A stretch of 64,000 nt of DNA from Maylandia zebra. Its lineage: Eukaryota; Chordata; Actinopteri; Cichliformes; Cichlidae. The translations under genes and the position numbers were made by a program. Of the stretch, positions 33,001 through 42,588 are shown piece after piece. The stretch is taken from assembly GCF_041146795.1 (NCBI RefSeq), contig NC_135169.1, positions 13,285,585 through 13,349,584 on the forward strand, given 5' to 3'. The stretch's first letter is position 1; every line of letters begins with the position of its first letter. The notes beneath the pieces were generated by a model. It ran no database searches and was not told the DNA's origin. It worked only from the letters and a program-made list of their open reading frames with translations.

Positions 33001-36000
33001 TCGCTAGCAAAGTTGACGCAGACAACAAAGTAAAGCTAGTTTTCGGCTACAAGCTCAACACGGAACCTGTCGTATTAGTCAGAGGTCCCTTTACTACGGT
33101 TCGGAGCCACAGACCTGTTTTATATACGCGTGGAATAGTTTTCTATACAAGATTGCTGCAAAAAGTGCAGTCTTACCTAATGTCCACTCTACTGTTACTC
33201 ATTTATATTAAGATTTAAATATCTAGTTGGTATTGGTATGGCGAGTAACCTTCAGTAATAGTAATAAATCACACAGCAATAGTACATTCATGTATTTGGG
33301 TCATTAATATACTGCAACAACATGGGAATAGAGCAGCTGCGAGAGAATTCAACATTAATGAATCAATGGTACGGAAGTAGACAAGGCAAGAAGAATGAGT
33401 TGAGTAAAGTTTAAGTTATCTGACTGTTTTGTTTCCCTTAATGCGCCTCATGGTCTGAAAAATACGGTAATTTTTAAGGTTGCAGCAGCGTGGCGTTCAG
33501 AGTTCAGCTATTTAAGGGTCAACATCAGGTTGTAGCGTGTAACGGATGGTAAACATTAATATCATCTAACACTTAGCAGGTATTTTGTTTGTCTCAGGGA
33601 ATTTTGTGATGTCATTATCTCTTTTCCTTTCATGAATGATGCTTCAATGTATCCTCTGCTAAATGAGGCAAGTAAGGAAGCATTGAAACTCCTTTCCTTT
33701 GTGTTTAGAGAGTTCATCCATCTCTGATGATGGCTCCACTTCTGTTGCCTTCCTGAGGAAATCTGCCTGTTTGACTTAAAATTTTATTGGCAGAGCTTCC
33801 ATCTTTTGTTTCATTATTAACCTTCAGACACTGTGTCTGCAGAAAAGCTTGATTATAGCCATCTGCGGGGAACATTCACGTAGGTGCAGAGACTGCAATT
33901 TTCTTGTCCAATTTCATTTTTGTTTCTGGTGATGCAAACATTATGAGTAGAATCTACTTTTTTGTTCAAAACGTTACTTTAACCTCCTAAGACCCGAACT
34001 CTTCCACGACATGCATTTTAATTTTTCTTTGATATTTGGGCATATTGGGGCCTGATGAATGTAAAAACAAAGTTTTTTTTTTTTAACCTTATTTTTGTTT
34101 TTAAGAAAAATAAGAGCCACATATGAGGATATTCGTTTCAAATTTTGATAGAACAGTGGCAGTATAATGTCCTCGTAAGTGGATATCAGGCCCATGTAGA
34201 GCAAAATTGAGTATTTTAGTCTAAATAACCCAAAATGTGATGTCCACATATGTGGACGGCAGGTCCTAGGAGGTTAATAACAAAAGAAATGGCTGAACTT
34301 TACAATTTCCCCAAATAAAACGTCCAAATTTGAGGTTTTTCACCTTGTAAAGCCTGAACAATTAAATAAATGCCAAAAAAAAACCTGTTTGTTGAACCTT
34401 TTACTAGGAAGAAAAAAGGAAAATAAATATCATTTTGCAGATACAAATTTTAATTTAAATGAATAATTTTTTCTATTTGTGCAGATGGTTTCTTAAAAGT
34501 TTTATTTGGGTTTTTCACAGATACGATACACATTACAGGATTAAATATGTATTATTTGTAAGCTCCGTAAGTACAGTAAAAATTTCCAGGAAAAAAAAGC
34601 AGTTTTAACCTCTGCTAAAAATTGACACCAACTCAGTTTTGTGCTTACTGCAGAGTTAAAATGTGTTCACCAGTCCAACAAATGTCATGTGGGTGTCTTC
34701 TGCACTAATAAGGCTATAAATGCTCACAAATGCTGAATAAAATCTTTAATAACGTTAAGATAGGCAGCACGGTGGTTAGCACTGTTGCCGCACAGCAAGG
34801 TCTTGAGTTCAATTCCACCATCAGGCCGGGGTCTTTCTGTGTGGCGTTTGCATGTTCTCCCCGTGTTTGTGTGGGTTCCCTCCGGGTACTCCGGCTTCCT
34901 CCCACCGTTCAAAGACATGCAGCTTGTGGGGATAGGTTAATTGGATAATTCAAATTGCCACTAGCTGTGAATGTGCGAGTGAATGTGAGTGCGAATGGTT
35001 GTCTGTCCCTGTGTGTTAGCCCTGCGACAGACTGGCGACCTGTCCATGGTGTACCCCGCCTCTCGCCCTATGACAGCTGGGATAGGCTCCAGCGCCCCCC
35101 ACGACCCTGAAAAGGAGAAGCGGAAGCGAATGGATGGATGGATAACGTTAAGATTTTTACCACAATATGTACTTCAGGTGGGATTGATCTATGTATTGAT
35201 CCCTTTGTAGAAGAACACCATTATTGATCACAGAAGACTCAAGTGATGAGGATTGTTGCTGTTATTTATTTCTGATTTTATTCTGATTTTATTTCTTTGT
35301 CTTTCTCTCTGTCAGCTCTCCGGTCATCATCACCCTGGACAGCGACAGCACCCACGACGACGCCAACAACAAAAATAGCGGCAGTATCAGCAGCAGCCCA
35401 CTCAGCAGCCAGCAGACCGTCGACTTCTCAGACCTTCCTCCGCTTCCATTGGTGCATTCGGCCAGTGTGGGCGGCGTTTTGGACGCTGAAATCGGAGAGC
35501 TTCCCGTTGACATTCTGGACCGAGGATACGATGGGTCGGACACAGAGCTGGCGGGCCGTTCCAAGGCAGCTAGACTGATCGCCATTGACAACAGCGATCA
35601 CGAGGTGGACGTGGAGAACCTGGATGTTGATGTAGAAGGACCAATCAAAGCGACAGATCCAAAGACACCCAACGCCGACAGTCACAGAAACATGGGCTCT
35701 GTGAGCGTGGGCTCTCGACCAATGGGAGACCAGGATGCTGCCCGCGTAATGACTGATCTTCTTCATAAAAGACATACTGAAGCTTCAACCTCTGACAGCC
35801 ACCTCTTGGCCTCCATCCTAAGTGACCTGGACAGGATCACTGCACCTAAACGTGAAGCCCCGTTGGACATTGACGCCAGCTGTTCCCCAGACTCCAAAAA
35901 AAGGCGCTACCGAGATCCGTGTGGCGTTAGTCAGGCTCATCAACAGCAGGACAGCTGGAAATCCACTTTCTCTGAGGAGCAGCCAGTCCAGAATCAGGAC

Positions 36001-37326
36001 GCTACGTCCATAAACTCGCCATCTCAACTCAAGCAATGGAAGGAGGGGAGGGATGCCCCTCCGCTCCTCAGACAGGCCAGCCCGGTTCGGTCATACAACA
36101 GGAACACGCCGCCACCACTAAAACACAAAGATGCTGGGAGTCCACGCCGCTCCCCTATCTTTAACAAAGACCTCCACTCAGATCACACCTCTGCCGGACC
36201 AATTCTGCATAGTTTAAATCCCACCGACTCCTGTTCGCCCGCGAAGCTGCCTGACGACAGCGAGTCCATCCCGCCCATTTCTGCACTGAAGAGACATCTG
36301 ACCAGCACGTTCGCACTGAGCAGCAAGCCGGCCAACATGAGCAGCGTTTCAGCTGCTCTCTCTAAAGTCCGAGCACTAACCACTTACTTCGATCGCTCCG
36401 GTCACAAACCTCCTGTCGCTCCCTCTTCCTCTTCTTTTGCGTGTGATTCGACTCCCACGGCTTCTCGTTATTACTCCTTAAACTCCTCAGCTTTACATTC
36501 CACCAGGGAGAGCACGATGGGAATATCTTCCATCCTCTCACCCGTCGACTTAAATCCTGTGAATTCTTCATCGGACATTGATTTCCACTCAGCTGCTGGC
36601 TGGTCCAAAGAGAAGCCAGCTCCTGCTCACTCTACCTCCGCCGGCTGCAGGAATAAGACTCACAACTCCTTCTGGGCATCACCCGTTGACTTTCATCGAT
36701 TCAGCAGTGCTGCTGGAGGTCCCCCGGCACGTAGCGGCATGTACTCAGGAGTCAACTCTCACGACACATCACTTCCCGTTTCTGTTAGTGATTCCAGGAC
36801 TCAGAATGATGTCTCACCCCCTAACTCCCCCTGTTCCAGTAATCTGACTCTAATTGGCTTGACAACAGCTGCCACGCCGTCCACCGTGAACCTGCTTCCA
36901 GTTGACTTCCACTCCTCCAGTCCGGCCTCGGGAGGACGGACAGGCGAGGAGACGGCGTCGGTGCTGAACTGCGAGGGAAAGCCACTCTCGGTGGGTCTTG
37001 TTGCACCTGCTAACTTGCATTCGTCTTGTTTGATTGACGGACACTTGAACCACACAGCCTTCTCCTCCTCCTCTACTCCCTCTGAACACAGCATTACATT
37101 CAACGCCTCGCACAGAAAGTCCGAACTCGGCATGGACCCAAATCTTCTCCGGCCCCCCAACCACGTTGATCCTGATTCAAAACATAACCTCCCCCCTGAC
37201 TCTGAGCCTCCACCACCAAAATACGCTCAGAGGGACTTTGAGCCCCACATGGACAATCACATCATCTCGGAGTATAACTCCACTTCTACCACTGACACCC
37301 ATCCATACGAACGCTCCGCCACGTAG
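24031..37326 (+). CDS. topors: TOPORS RING-type E3 ubiquitin/SUMO ligase, four coding exons, 1572 residues
   Basis: Exons 24031-24120, 25169-27654, 28682-28813 and 35316-37326 join in frame with GT-AG borders. The ATG at 24031 is open through exon 1 into the conserved body; an alternative start is the ATG at 25172. The C3HC4 RING is at about residues 116-154 (CPICLDRF, RCKHRFCFPC, CPLCKQPF), preceded by ASPDSK as in mammals. Next come the conserved RRELTVLYG block (about 383), DDETPGPSYS, a VGYKKPIAERTPELVQLSSD acidic SUMO-binding-like segment (about 560-580), Arg/Ser-rich tracts, GEKPGGKRK, SVEIIYEG with a KRRRKRHRK nuclear signal (exon 3) and SPVIITLDSDS at the start of exon 4. TOPORS ligates ubiquitin and SUMO in nuclear bodies and at the cilium base. 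The protein is about 500 residues longer than human TOPORS; the extra is mainly low-complexity and C-terminal. The a/b paralogue is not resolved. Confidence 0.93.
29270..29835 (+). mobile_element. Penelope-like element terminal fragment, split by a MITE
   Basis: The parts outside the MITE read continuously (GTACTGTTTATAAGATTTGG once the insert and one duplication copy are ignored) into AACCTGCAGTCAGCTGAGAC, TGATGAGTGACGAAACC and CCTGGATGATTGAGAAT. This is the common end of fish Penelope-like retroelements. No coding part is left. It is intronic in topors. Confidence 0.65.
29461..29676. mobile_element. hAT MITE (family 1), TIR CAGGGGTGGGCAA
   Basis: A 216-bp element with inverted ends CAGGGGTGGGCAATTCTAGG and CCTGGAGTTGCCCACCCCTG. 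A perfect 8-bp duplication GTTTATAA (29453-29460 and 29677-29684) fixes the borders. It is related over most of its length to 12979-13204 and 55805-56035. It is inserted in the Penelope-like fragment. Confidence 0.88.
30104..30299 (+). pseudogene. Orphan exon encoding a P2RX7 C-terminal-like zinc-binding start
   Basis: From the ATG at 30104 the frame reads MASVQPFQFEPDQTE, an acidic linker, then ENYWCLCGYCLPMATA and EKVCCK, followed by a possible donor GTACCA. The W-C-x-C-G-x-C-L-P ... C-C spacing resembles the cytoplasmic 'ballast' domain of P2X7 receptors, which also occurs in stand-alone fish and invertebrate genes. I could not find the following exons, so this looks like a lone first exon, either a dead duplicate or part of a dispersed gene. 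It lies in the same orientation inside topors intron 3. Confidence 0.55.
30375..32400 (+). repeat. Three-copy diverged tandem repeat, 0.53-0.68 kb period
   Basis: The marker TTTAGTTTTCTGTCTTCATT and the following GGAAGTGATA..CAGAGCTGTACGTTT occur near 30770, 31390 and 32060. Markers GATGAATC.T.CTTCC.GGCC (30385, 30918) and ATGGATGCCTGGATGTTAAAC (31559, 32235) also repeat in order. The period differs because one copy lacks about 85 bases between CAGCATCCTGCCATG and GCTGTGTCGCTAGCGG. No coding frame runs through it. The array begins right after the P2RX7-like exon. Confidence 0.7.
33321..33391 (+). pseudogene. pogo/Tigger-like transposase N-terminal remnant
   Basis: The frame from 33321 reads HGNRAAAREFNINESMVRK, then a stop where a tryptophan would be expected, then TRQEE and a second stop. 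N-R-A-A-A-R-E-F-x-I-N-E-S-M-V-R-x-W is the psq-type DNA-binding helix found in pogo/Tigger-family fish transposases. Only this piece is left, about 80 bases before the right terminal sequence at 33467. Confidence 0.6.
33979..34277. mobile_element. piggyBac-type MITE with TTAA target
   Basis: TTAA borders (33979-33982 and 34274-34277) enclose inverted ends CCTCCTAAGACC and GGTCCTAGGAGG. A 4-bp TTAA duplication is diagnostic of piggyBac transposition. The 291-bp interior is AT-rich without coding capacity. Located in topors intron 3. Confidence 0.82.
34762..35141 (+). mobile_element. Retroposon (SINE/LINE-type) with 13-bp target-site duplication and ATGG tail
   Basis: The element starts AGGCAGCACGGTGGTTAGCA, contains TTGAGTTCAATTCC (a possible degenerate tRNA B box), the very common fish motif TTTGCATGTTCTCCCCGTG, and ends AGCGAATGGATGGATGG. 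ATAACGTTAAGAT is found directly on both sides (34749-34761 and 35142-35154), a perfect 13-bp duplication that shows target-primed insertion. It lies about 175 bases upstream of the topors exon 4 acceptor. Confidence 0.85.
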
Positions 37327-37358
37327 GACACGATGAAACGAGAGATTTAAATGTTCGG

Positions 37359-37364
37359 AATAAA
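37359..37364 (+). promoter_or_regulatory. Polyadenylation signal AATAAA, topors proximal
   Basis: AATAAA 33 bases after the topors stop. A second perfect signal lies at 37891-37896, followed by A-rich sequence. Both could be used and give short or long 3' UTRs. Confidence 0.4.
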
Positions 37365-38696
37365 TGTCAGGGACAAACTGTTGCATTATACTTTTAGCAT
37401 CATTTTTCATGAACCATTTATAAACTTGTTTATTTAGAATTTAACTCGAGTACAAACACATTCCTAGTGACTGATTTTCAAAATAAACTTGTTTTCTGAG
37501 GCAGCACCAATAAACTGATTGTTTAGACATGAGCACTGTCATGTACTTTTGTATTACTTTTATTATTTTAATCGTTGAGGCAAGCGGGTGAAACCCCCTC
37601 CAAACCTCGCTATCAATTGGTTGGTTTTTGTTTTTTTTCCCATGTTCAAACTGCTTAAGAAAAAAAAAAAGTGTAAGGATGAGTCCAGAGTGAAGCGCTC
37701 TCAATCACATGTAGTCCACAAAACCGGTAGCTCTAGACTAAAAGTAAAAGACAAGGTGTAAACCTGAACAAAACTGGCCTTTTCAGGGGAATGATGACTG
37801 AATTTGGTAATGACACTCGGACACATGCTTGTGTAAGTGAGTGGATGTTTGTGCGTTTACATGTTCTGTGTGCAAAAAAAAAAAAATCTGAATAAAAGTT
37901 TGGTTTTAAAAAAAAAATCTTTTACAGTAATGTAAAAAAAATGCTTTTTTTACTCAAATGTATGAGCAATGTTGGCAGTGGCTTGTAAAACAGATGGAGA
38001 AGTAATGACTCATTAAAGCTTTCTGACTCATCATATATTTGAATGGAATTTGGATTTATGTACTGGGGTCCATTGCTTAAAAATACGTGACATTAGCTTA
38101 TCGTGGTAACGGATCTTTTTTTCTTTTCTTTTTTCAAACTGGTTACACTGGTGTGTTCCTGCGTTGTTTGACAATGAAAAGTAAAAGAAACAGACCTCCA
38201 AATCACTAACTTGCCCACTCCAGCTCCTCTCCCACAGGGGATTTGTAGAAAAGGGCGGCTGCATTTATTTTCACATTAAACATAAAGTACGAACTTACAT
38301 GGAACAAATTTGACTTACGATTTAAAAAAAAACAAAAAAAACAACAACAACACGAAATCTGACATGCCTGACAATGAAAGGTAACAAAGACATGCAAGTC
38401 ATTAACTTGCCCACTCCAGCTCCTACAACCAAATGAAAACAGTAGGGAAGAGGGTTAGCTCAACCCTCCACAACTCCCAAGCTAGCAAAAAAAATAGTTT
38501 TTTGGGGTGTTTGGGGTCTGGCCCAGTCTAGTAGCAAAATGTGGGGGGGTAAAGTCACAAATAGCTGCCTGTGCATTTGTGTTCACGGATATGAATCATC
38601 GGGTTTTGGGTTTGTTTTTTATTTGCTTTTTATACCAGTCAACAGACTGGAAGTGCACATCTGGTCTAAAGTTGCATCATCATATTATGAAAGCAA
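37365..38696. other. topors 3' flank, no gene seen
   Basis: AT-rich DNA with several poly-A or poly-T runs. A block of about 55 bases (TGACAATGAAA.GTAA ... CACTCCAGCTCCT) occurs twice, ending near 38228 and 38423, in direct orientation. No coding or RNA gene is supported. Confidence 0.4.
37891..37896 (+). promoter_or_regulatory. Polyadenylation signal AATAAA, topors distal
   Basis: AATAAA about 565 bases after the topors stop and the more likely main 3' end, since a 33-base 3' UTR would be unusual. Confidence 0.4.
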
Positions 38697-39655
38697 AGAA
38701 GTGGTAGTCAAAGGAGCTTGCAAAGAAAAGCGTCTGGATTTCTTTAAGTTGCTTGAAGACGTTTCACCTCTCATCCGAGAAGCTTCTTCAGTTCTAAGGT
38801 CAAATGGTGGAGAGTCCCAGATTTAAACCTAGTGGGAGTGACCCCCCACAGAGGGACAAAAGGACCTCCTGATGATCCTCTAATCGCCTGAGCCAAGGTG
38901 TGAAACTGGGTGTGGGTCCCAATCAGCCAGAGTTTCGGGTGAGCTCATTGTGAAACCTGGCCCCACCCTATCATGTGATTTCCTGAGGTCAGATGGCCCA
39001 GGATGTGAGTGGGCATTAAGGCGTCTGGGAAGGGATCTCAAAACTGGATTATAGATGGCAGAGAGTTGGTGTCGTAAACCCCCGCCTCTGTTCAAAGATG
39101 GTCGCTCACAGTGGACATAGATGGCTTCTTTCACTCCTCTTTCAAACCATCTGTCCTCTCTGTCCAAAATGTGAACATTGGTATCCTCAAAAGAGTGTCC
39201 TTTATCCTTAAGATGCAGATGGACTGCTGAGTCTTGTCCTGTGGAGGTGGCTCTTCTGTGTTGTGCCATGCGCTTGTGAAGTGGCTGTTTGGTCTCTCCA
39301 ATGTAGAGGTCTGAGCATTCCTCGCTGCACTGTACAGCATACACCACATTGTTAAGTTTGTGTTTTGGCGTTTTGTCTTTCGGGTGAACCAGTTTCTGTC
39401 TGAGTGTGTTGCTGGGTCTGAAATACACTGGGATGTCATGCTTGGAGAAAACTCTCCTGAGTTTTTCTGATACACCGGCTACATAGGGGATGACAATGTT
39501 GTTGCGTCTGTCCTTCTTATCTGGGACTCTCCACCATTTGACCTTAGAACTGAAGAAGCTTCTTGGATGAGAGGTGAAACGTCTTCAAGCAACTTAAAGA
39601 AGTCCAGACGCTTTTCTTTGCAAGCTCCTTTGACTACGATGACCTGGATGACTGA
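38697..39655 (-). mobile_element. Penelope-like retroelement, 3' part with inverted terminal repeats
   Basis: About 120 bases at 38702-38820 are the inverse of 39524-39641 (both contain GATGAGAGGTGAAACGTCTT and GAAGAAGCTTCT). Inverted terminal copies of this kind are characteristic of Penelope-like elements, which insert as partial head-to-head units. Between them the minus strand encodes a GIY-YIG endonuclease fragment. The reverse transcriptase is missing, so the copy is 5' truncated and dead. Confidence 0.85.
38880..39520 (-). pseudogene. GIY-YIG endonuclease part of a Penelope-like polyprotein
   Basis: The open frame contains YFRPSNTLRQKLVHPKDK, then the GIY-YIG core VVYAVQC ... LYIGETKQPLHKRMAQHR, then HLKDKGH and NRGGGLRH, which are hallmarks of the C-terminal endonuclease of Penelope-like elements. 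The domain nicks target DNA for retroelement insertion. The frame is intact over about 210 codons, but the N-terminal reverse transcriptase is absent. The start shown is simply where homology enters the inverted repeat. Confidence 0.85.
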
Positions 39656-39863
39656 GAACCTTCACAGACACAAAGAAATGGTAATTGTGCTACTTCAGGC
39701 CAAACCATGGGATTTTTTTTTTTGTAACTTAAACGTTATTTGTAATGTCTAAACAGGTAAACAGGTAAACCAGATAATGTATTCTGAAATTACAAAGCAT
39801 TAAGGAATCATATTTGTGTCCTCTGGTTTTTGTGAAAGGTGGCCCAGTGAATTTGCTAAGCCC

Positions 39864-39889
39864 ATATATATATATATATATATATATAT
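39864..39889. repeat. (TA)n microsatellite
   Basis: About 13 TA units without interruption. Confidence 0.9.
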
Positions 39890-40349
39890 GAAAAAGAATA
39901 TAAAATGACTGCTTACAGACATTATATACACACAGTACGTTTAGTGCGTTATAAACGAATTTATCAATACTGGAAAAATGTATCTGAAGCTGTGTGATTG
40001 TTATGATTAACAGGTGGGAGGCCTCTCCAGATCTCTTTCATCTGAGTAAATTTTAATTATTTTATGCAAAGGTGACATTAAAAAATCAGTAAAACAGAAT
40101 AGGTGGCAACAACATAAAATGAATAAAAATCAAAAAGGAAAGGAAAATAAAAACGAGTCAGGAAATCAGAGTGAAGGACAAACCAACAATGTGGAAAACA
40201 GGAGAATAAAAACACATAAAACTTTTCCTTTTTAGATCTCATTTATTCCTTAATTTTCAATTAATTATTTTTCAGAGTAGTAGCTCTTGGAAAACATAAA
40301 AACAAAAAATATAAGGCAAAAACAGAGTTTGTCAACGAGCTTGCAAGTC

Positions 40350-40860
40350 TATATTTGGTATGACCACCTTTATTCTTCAACACAGCCGGAACTCACTTAG
40401 CAAATCTTTCTTGTAATTCCTTTAAGTAGTCTGCGGGACTAGTTCTCCAGGCTTTTTGAAGGACATTCAAAGCTCTACATTAGATGTTGTCTTTTGTCAT
40501 GTTCTCTGTCAGGATGAGCCCACACTTCATCAGTAATATCTGGGCTTCAGAAAATCCATGACTGATAGTGGTCCGCTGTGTGTTTTTGTATCATGGTGGG
40601 CTTTTACTGCACTCGCAGTGTGTTTGGGATCATTGTCATACTGAAAATCTCCCATCGTCTCCCCAGCTTCTCTTGTGATTGCCTCAGGGTGTTCTCCTTG
40701 TTGGACATCAGCTAGGAGGCTCCCAGAAGGGCATCCTAGCCAGCTTGCTCCTTTTGATGTGGAGCAGCAGCAGTTCTCTGAGCTATTCTCACTCTAAGGC
40801 TGAGCCCAGAAACTCATCATAGGAACATTTCTCCACTTAAATCCATGATTAAAAAATTTT
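40350..40860 (-). repeat. DNA-transposon remnant
   Basis: The order GTATGACCACCTTTATTCTT, TAGTTCTCCAGGCTTTTTGA, AATCCATGACTGATAGTG and GTGTTTGGGATCATTGTCAT is familiar from a very common fish DNA-transposon family, read here on the opposite strand. A shorter relative (GTTCTCCAGGCTTTCTGAAGG) is at 41770-41890. No usable reading frame survives, and the superfamily is not certain. Confidence 0.45.
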
Positions 40861-42061
40861 CAGTTAAAAATAACAATTTATTTGACATGAAAATAACCAC
40901 ATGCAGATACAGGTAGTACCTCGGCCTGCAGTCTAAGGGGATAAGTTGACTCAACAGTGACAGAACCTCCAGATCCCTTCACTGTGAAGGACTAGTGGAT
41001 CAGTTCCCCCACAGTTCATCGCCCGTCTCATCAAATCATTTAATAAAGTTAGAAAAAATAACGTTTTTCTGTGATTTACATTTTTACAAGAAAAAAAGAG
41101 TAACAGAAAAGTCAGTGCAGTTTATGTTTCTCACCACCAGATGGAGCCAGAGGAGTGGTTCCCCCCCCCTTTTCCTCTTCCTCATCATGTCATCACTTTC
41201 TCACCACATCCTCATCTTTCACTTTCTCCTTCTTCCTCCCAATTTCCGTGTCCTCCTCTTCACTGGCCCTTAGAAGAGAGCAAGAACACTAAGTGGGATA
41301 ATGAGCCCCGAGAGAGACCGAGCCAGCGACAGCGGTTCTCCCACACTAATTAAAGCCGCTGGGGTCCCACTAAATGGCTGTTAAATACACACAGTTACAC
41401 ACTGTGATGGATCAATGCCAACTCCTTACTACAGTTGAAGAACATGAGGAGTGTAAAGGAGAAAAGATGACATGATGAGCTGTACAAAAACACCTAAAGA
41501 AAAAGCTGAGTACACAAGTGGAAAACAGCATCTTTTCCAGCATACATGTCCATACTGGAAAACGTGCTGTGAAAGATTTGAAATGAACCTCAGACAGTAT
41601 AGACAGCAGCATAACGCTGAATTTACATTTTTTAAATTTCAAAATAAAACTACTTGTTGAAAACCCATAAAACTACTCTTCAGAAGTGAATTTCATGTCT
41701 TTGCACAGCATAAATATGAAGTTGTTTTATAAGTACAATTTCACAGTTTGTAAAGTCTTGTTTTGAAAGATACTGTGCAAAAGTCTTGAGCCACCCCTAG
41801 TTTCTTTACATGTTTCTTTTTGTTTAAAGTCATCTTGAGCAGTTGTTCTCCAGGCTTTCTGAAGGTCTTCCAAAGGTCTGTCCCTTGGCTGCTTTTTCAC
41901 TCATTCTCAGTCCAGTCCTTGTACACAACCACTTTCAAAGGAATGTTTTTAGTTTGGTAAGCCACTAACCAGTGAATCATACAAGCGTAAAAAGGGATGA
42001 ACCTGTCTGGTGTCTGCACATAGGTGGCACTATGATAAAGATAAACACATGAAAATAGTCA

Positions 42062-42084
42062 CCCCCCCCCCCCCCCCCCCCCCC
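42062..42084 (+). repeat. Poly-C tract (23 bases)
   Basis: An uninterrupted run of 23 C. Such tracts are rare, prone to sequencing error and can fold as i-motif or G-quadruplex on the other strand. Confidence 0.9.
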
Positions 42085-42160
42085 ATTTTATTTTATGCCC
42101 AAAGACACTTTATTTTGGTAAGGACACTATTAATGTCCATTTCCTGTCATGTAAGGTGCG

Positions 42161-42175
42161 CCAGCAGAGGGCGCT
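42161..42175 (+). promoter_or_regulatory. Candidate CTCF-binding site
   Basis: CCAGCAGAGGGCGCT matches the vertebrate CTCF core (CC-N-S-CAG-R-GGGCGC) at nearly all positions. It lies between topors and cxxc4 and could act as a domain boundary or loop anchor. Occupancy is unknown. Confidence 0.5.
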
Positions 42176-42234
42176 CTGTGTCGTACGCTTCAGTAGCCAG
42201 TGTTGCCAACTTAGCGACTTTGTCGCTATATTTA

Positions 42235-42342
<108 letters not shown>

Positions 42343-42588
42343 TTACTCTCGACAAGCAGCGGTGCTGCTGTGGGCACCTCACCCGTGCTAAAGCGCTCAT
42401 GGGCAGAGGATAGTCCTCCCCCAGCTGCAGGAGATGTTCACATCTATGCGTCCAAACTGCAAATGAACCACGCATGAGCGAAACCGCTGCTCCCGCACTG
42501 ACTGTAACGCAGTCAGTTCTTCTTTTACTGTTATGCTGTTTTGTGGATCACAACGTTTAAAACTACTTATAAACACACACACATAAAG

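Larger units (their letters stand above)
27816..33467. other. Inverted terminal sequences CCGTATTTTTC(G/A)GACCAT flanking topors exon 3
   Basis: CCGTATTTTTCGGACCATAA at 27816 and its inverse CCGTATTTTTCAGACCATGA ending at 33467 are each bordered by TA. They look like the two ends of a TA-targeting DNA transposon. They enclose topors exon 3 (28682-28813), so they may come from two separate copies rather than one 5.65-kb element. No other copy of this end was noticed in the window. A pogo-like transposase remnant lies just inside the right end. Confidence 0.5.

Noticed and set aside
34795-34830. tRNA gene
   Set aside because: Only a degenerate B-box-like motif within a retroposon; no cloverleaf can be drawn.
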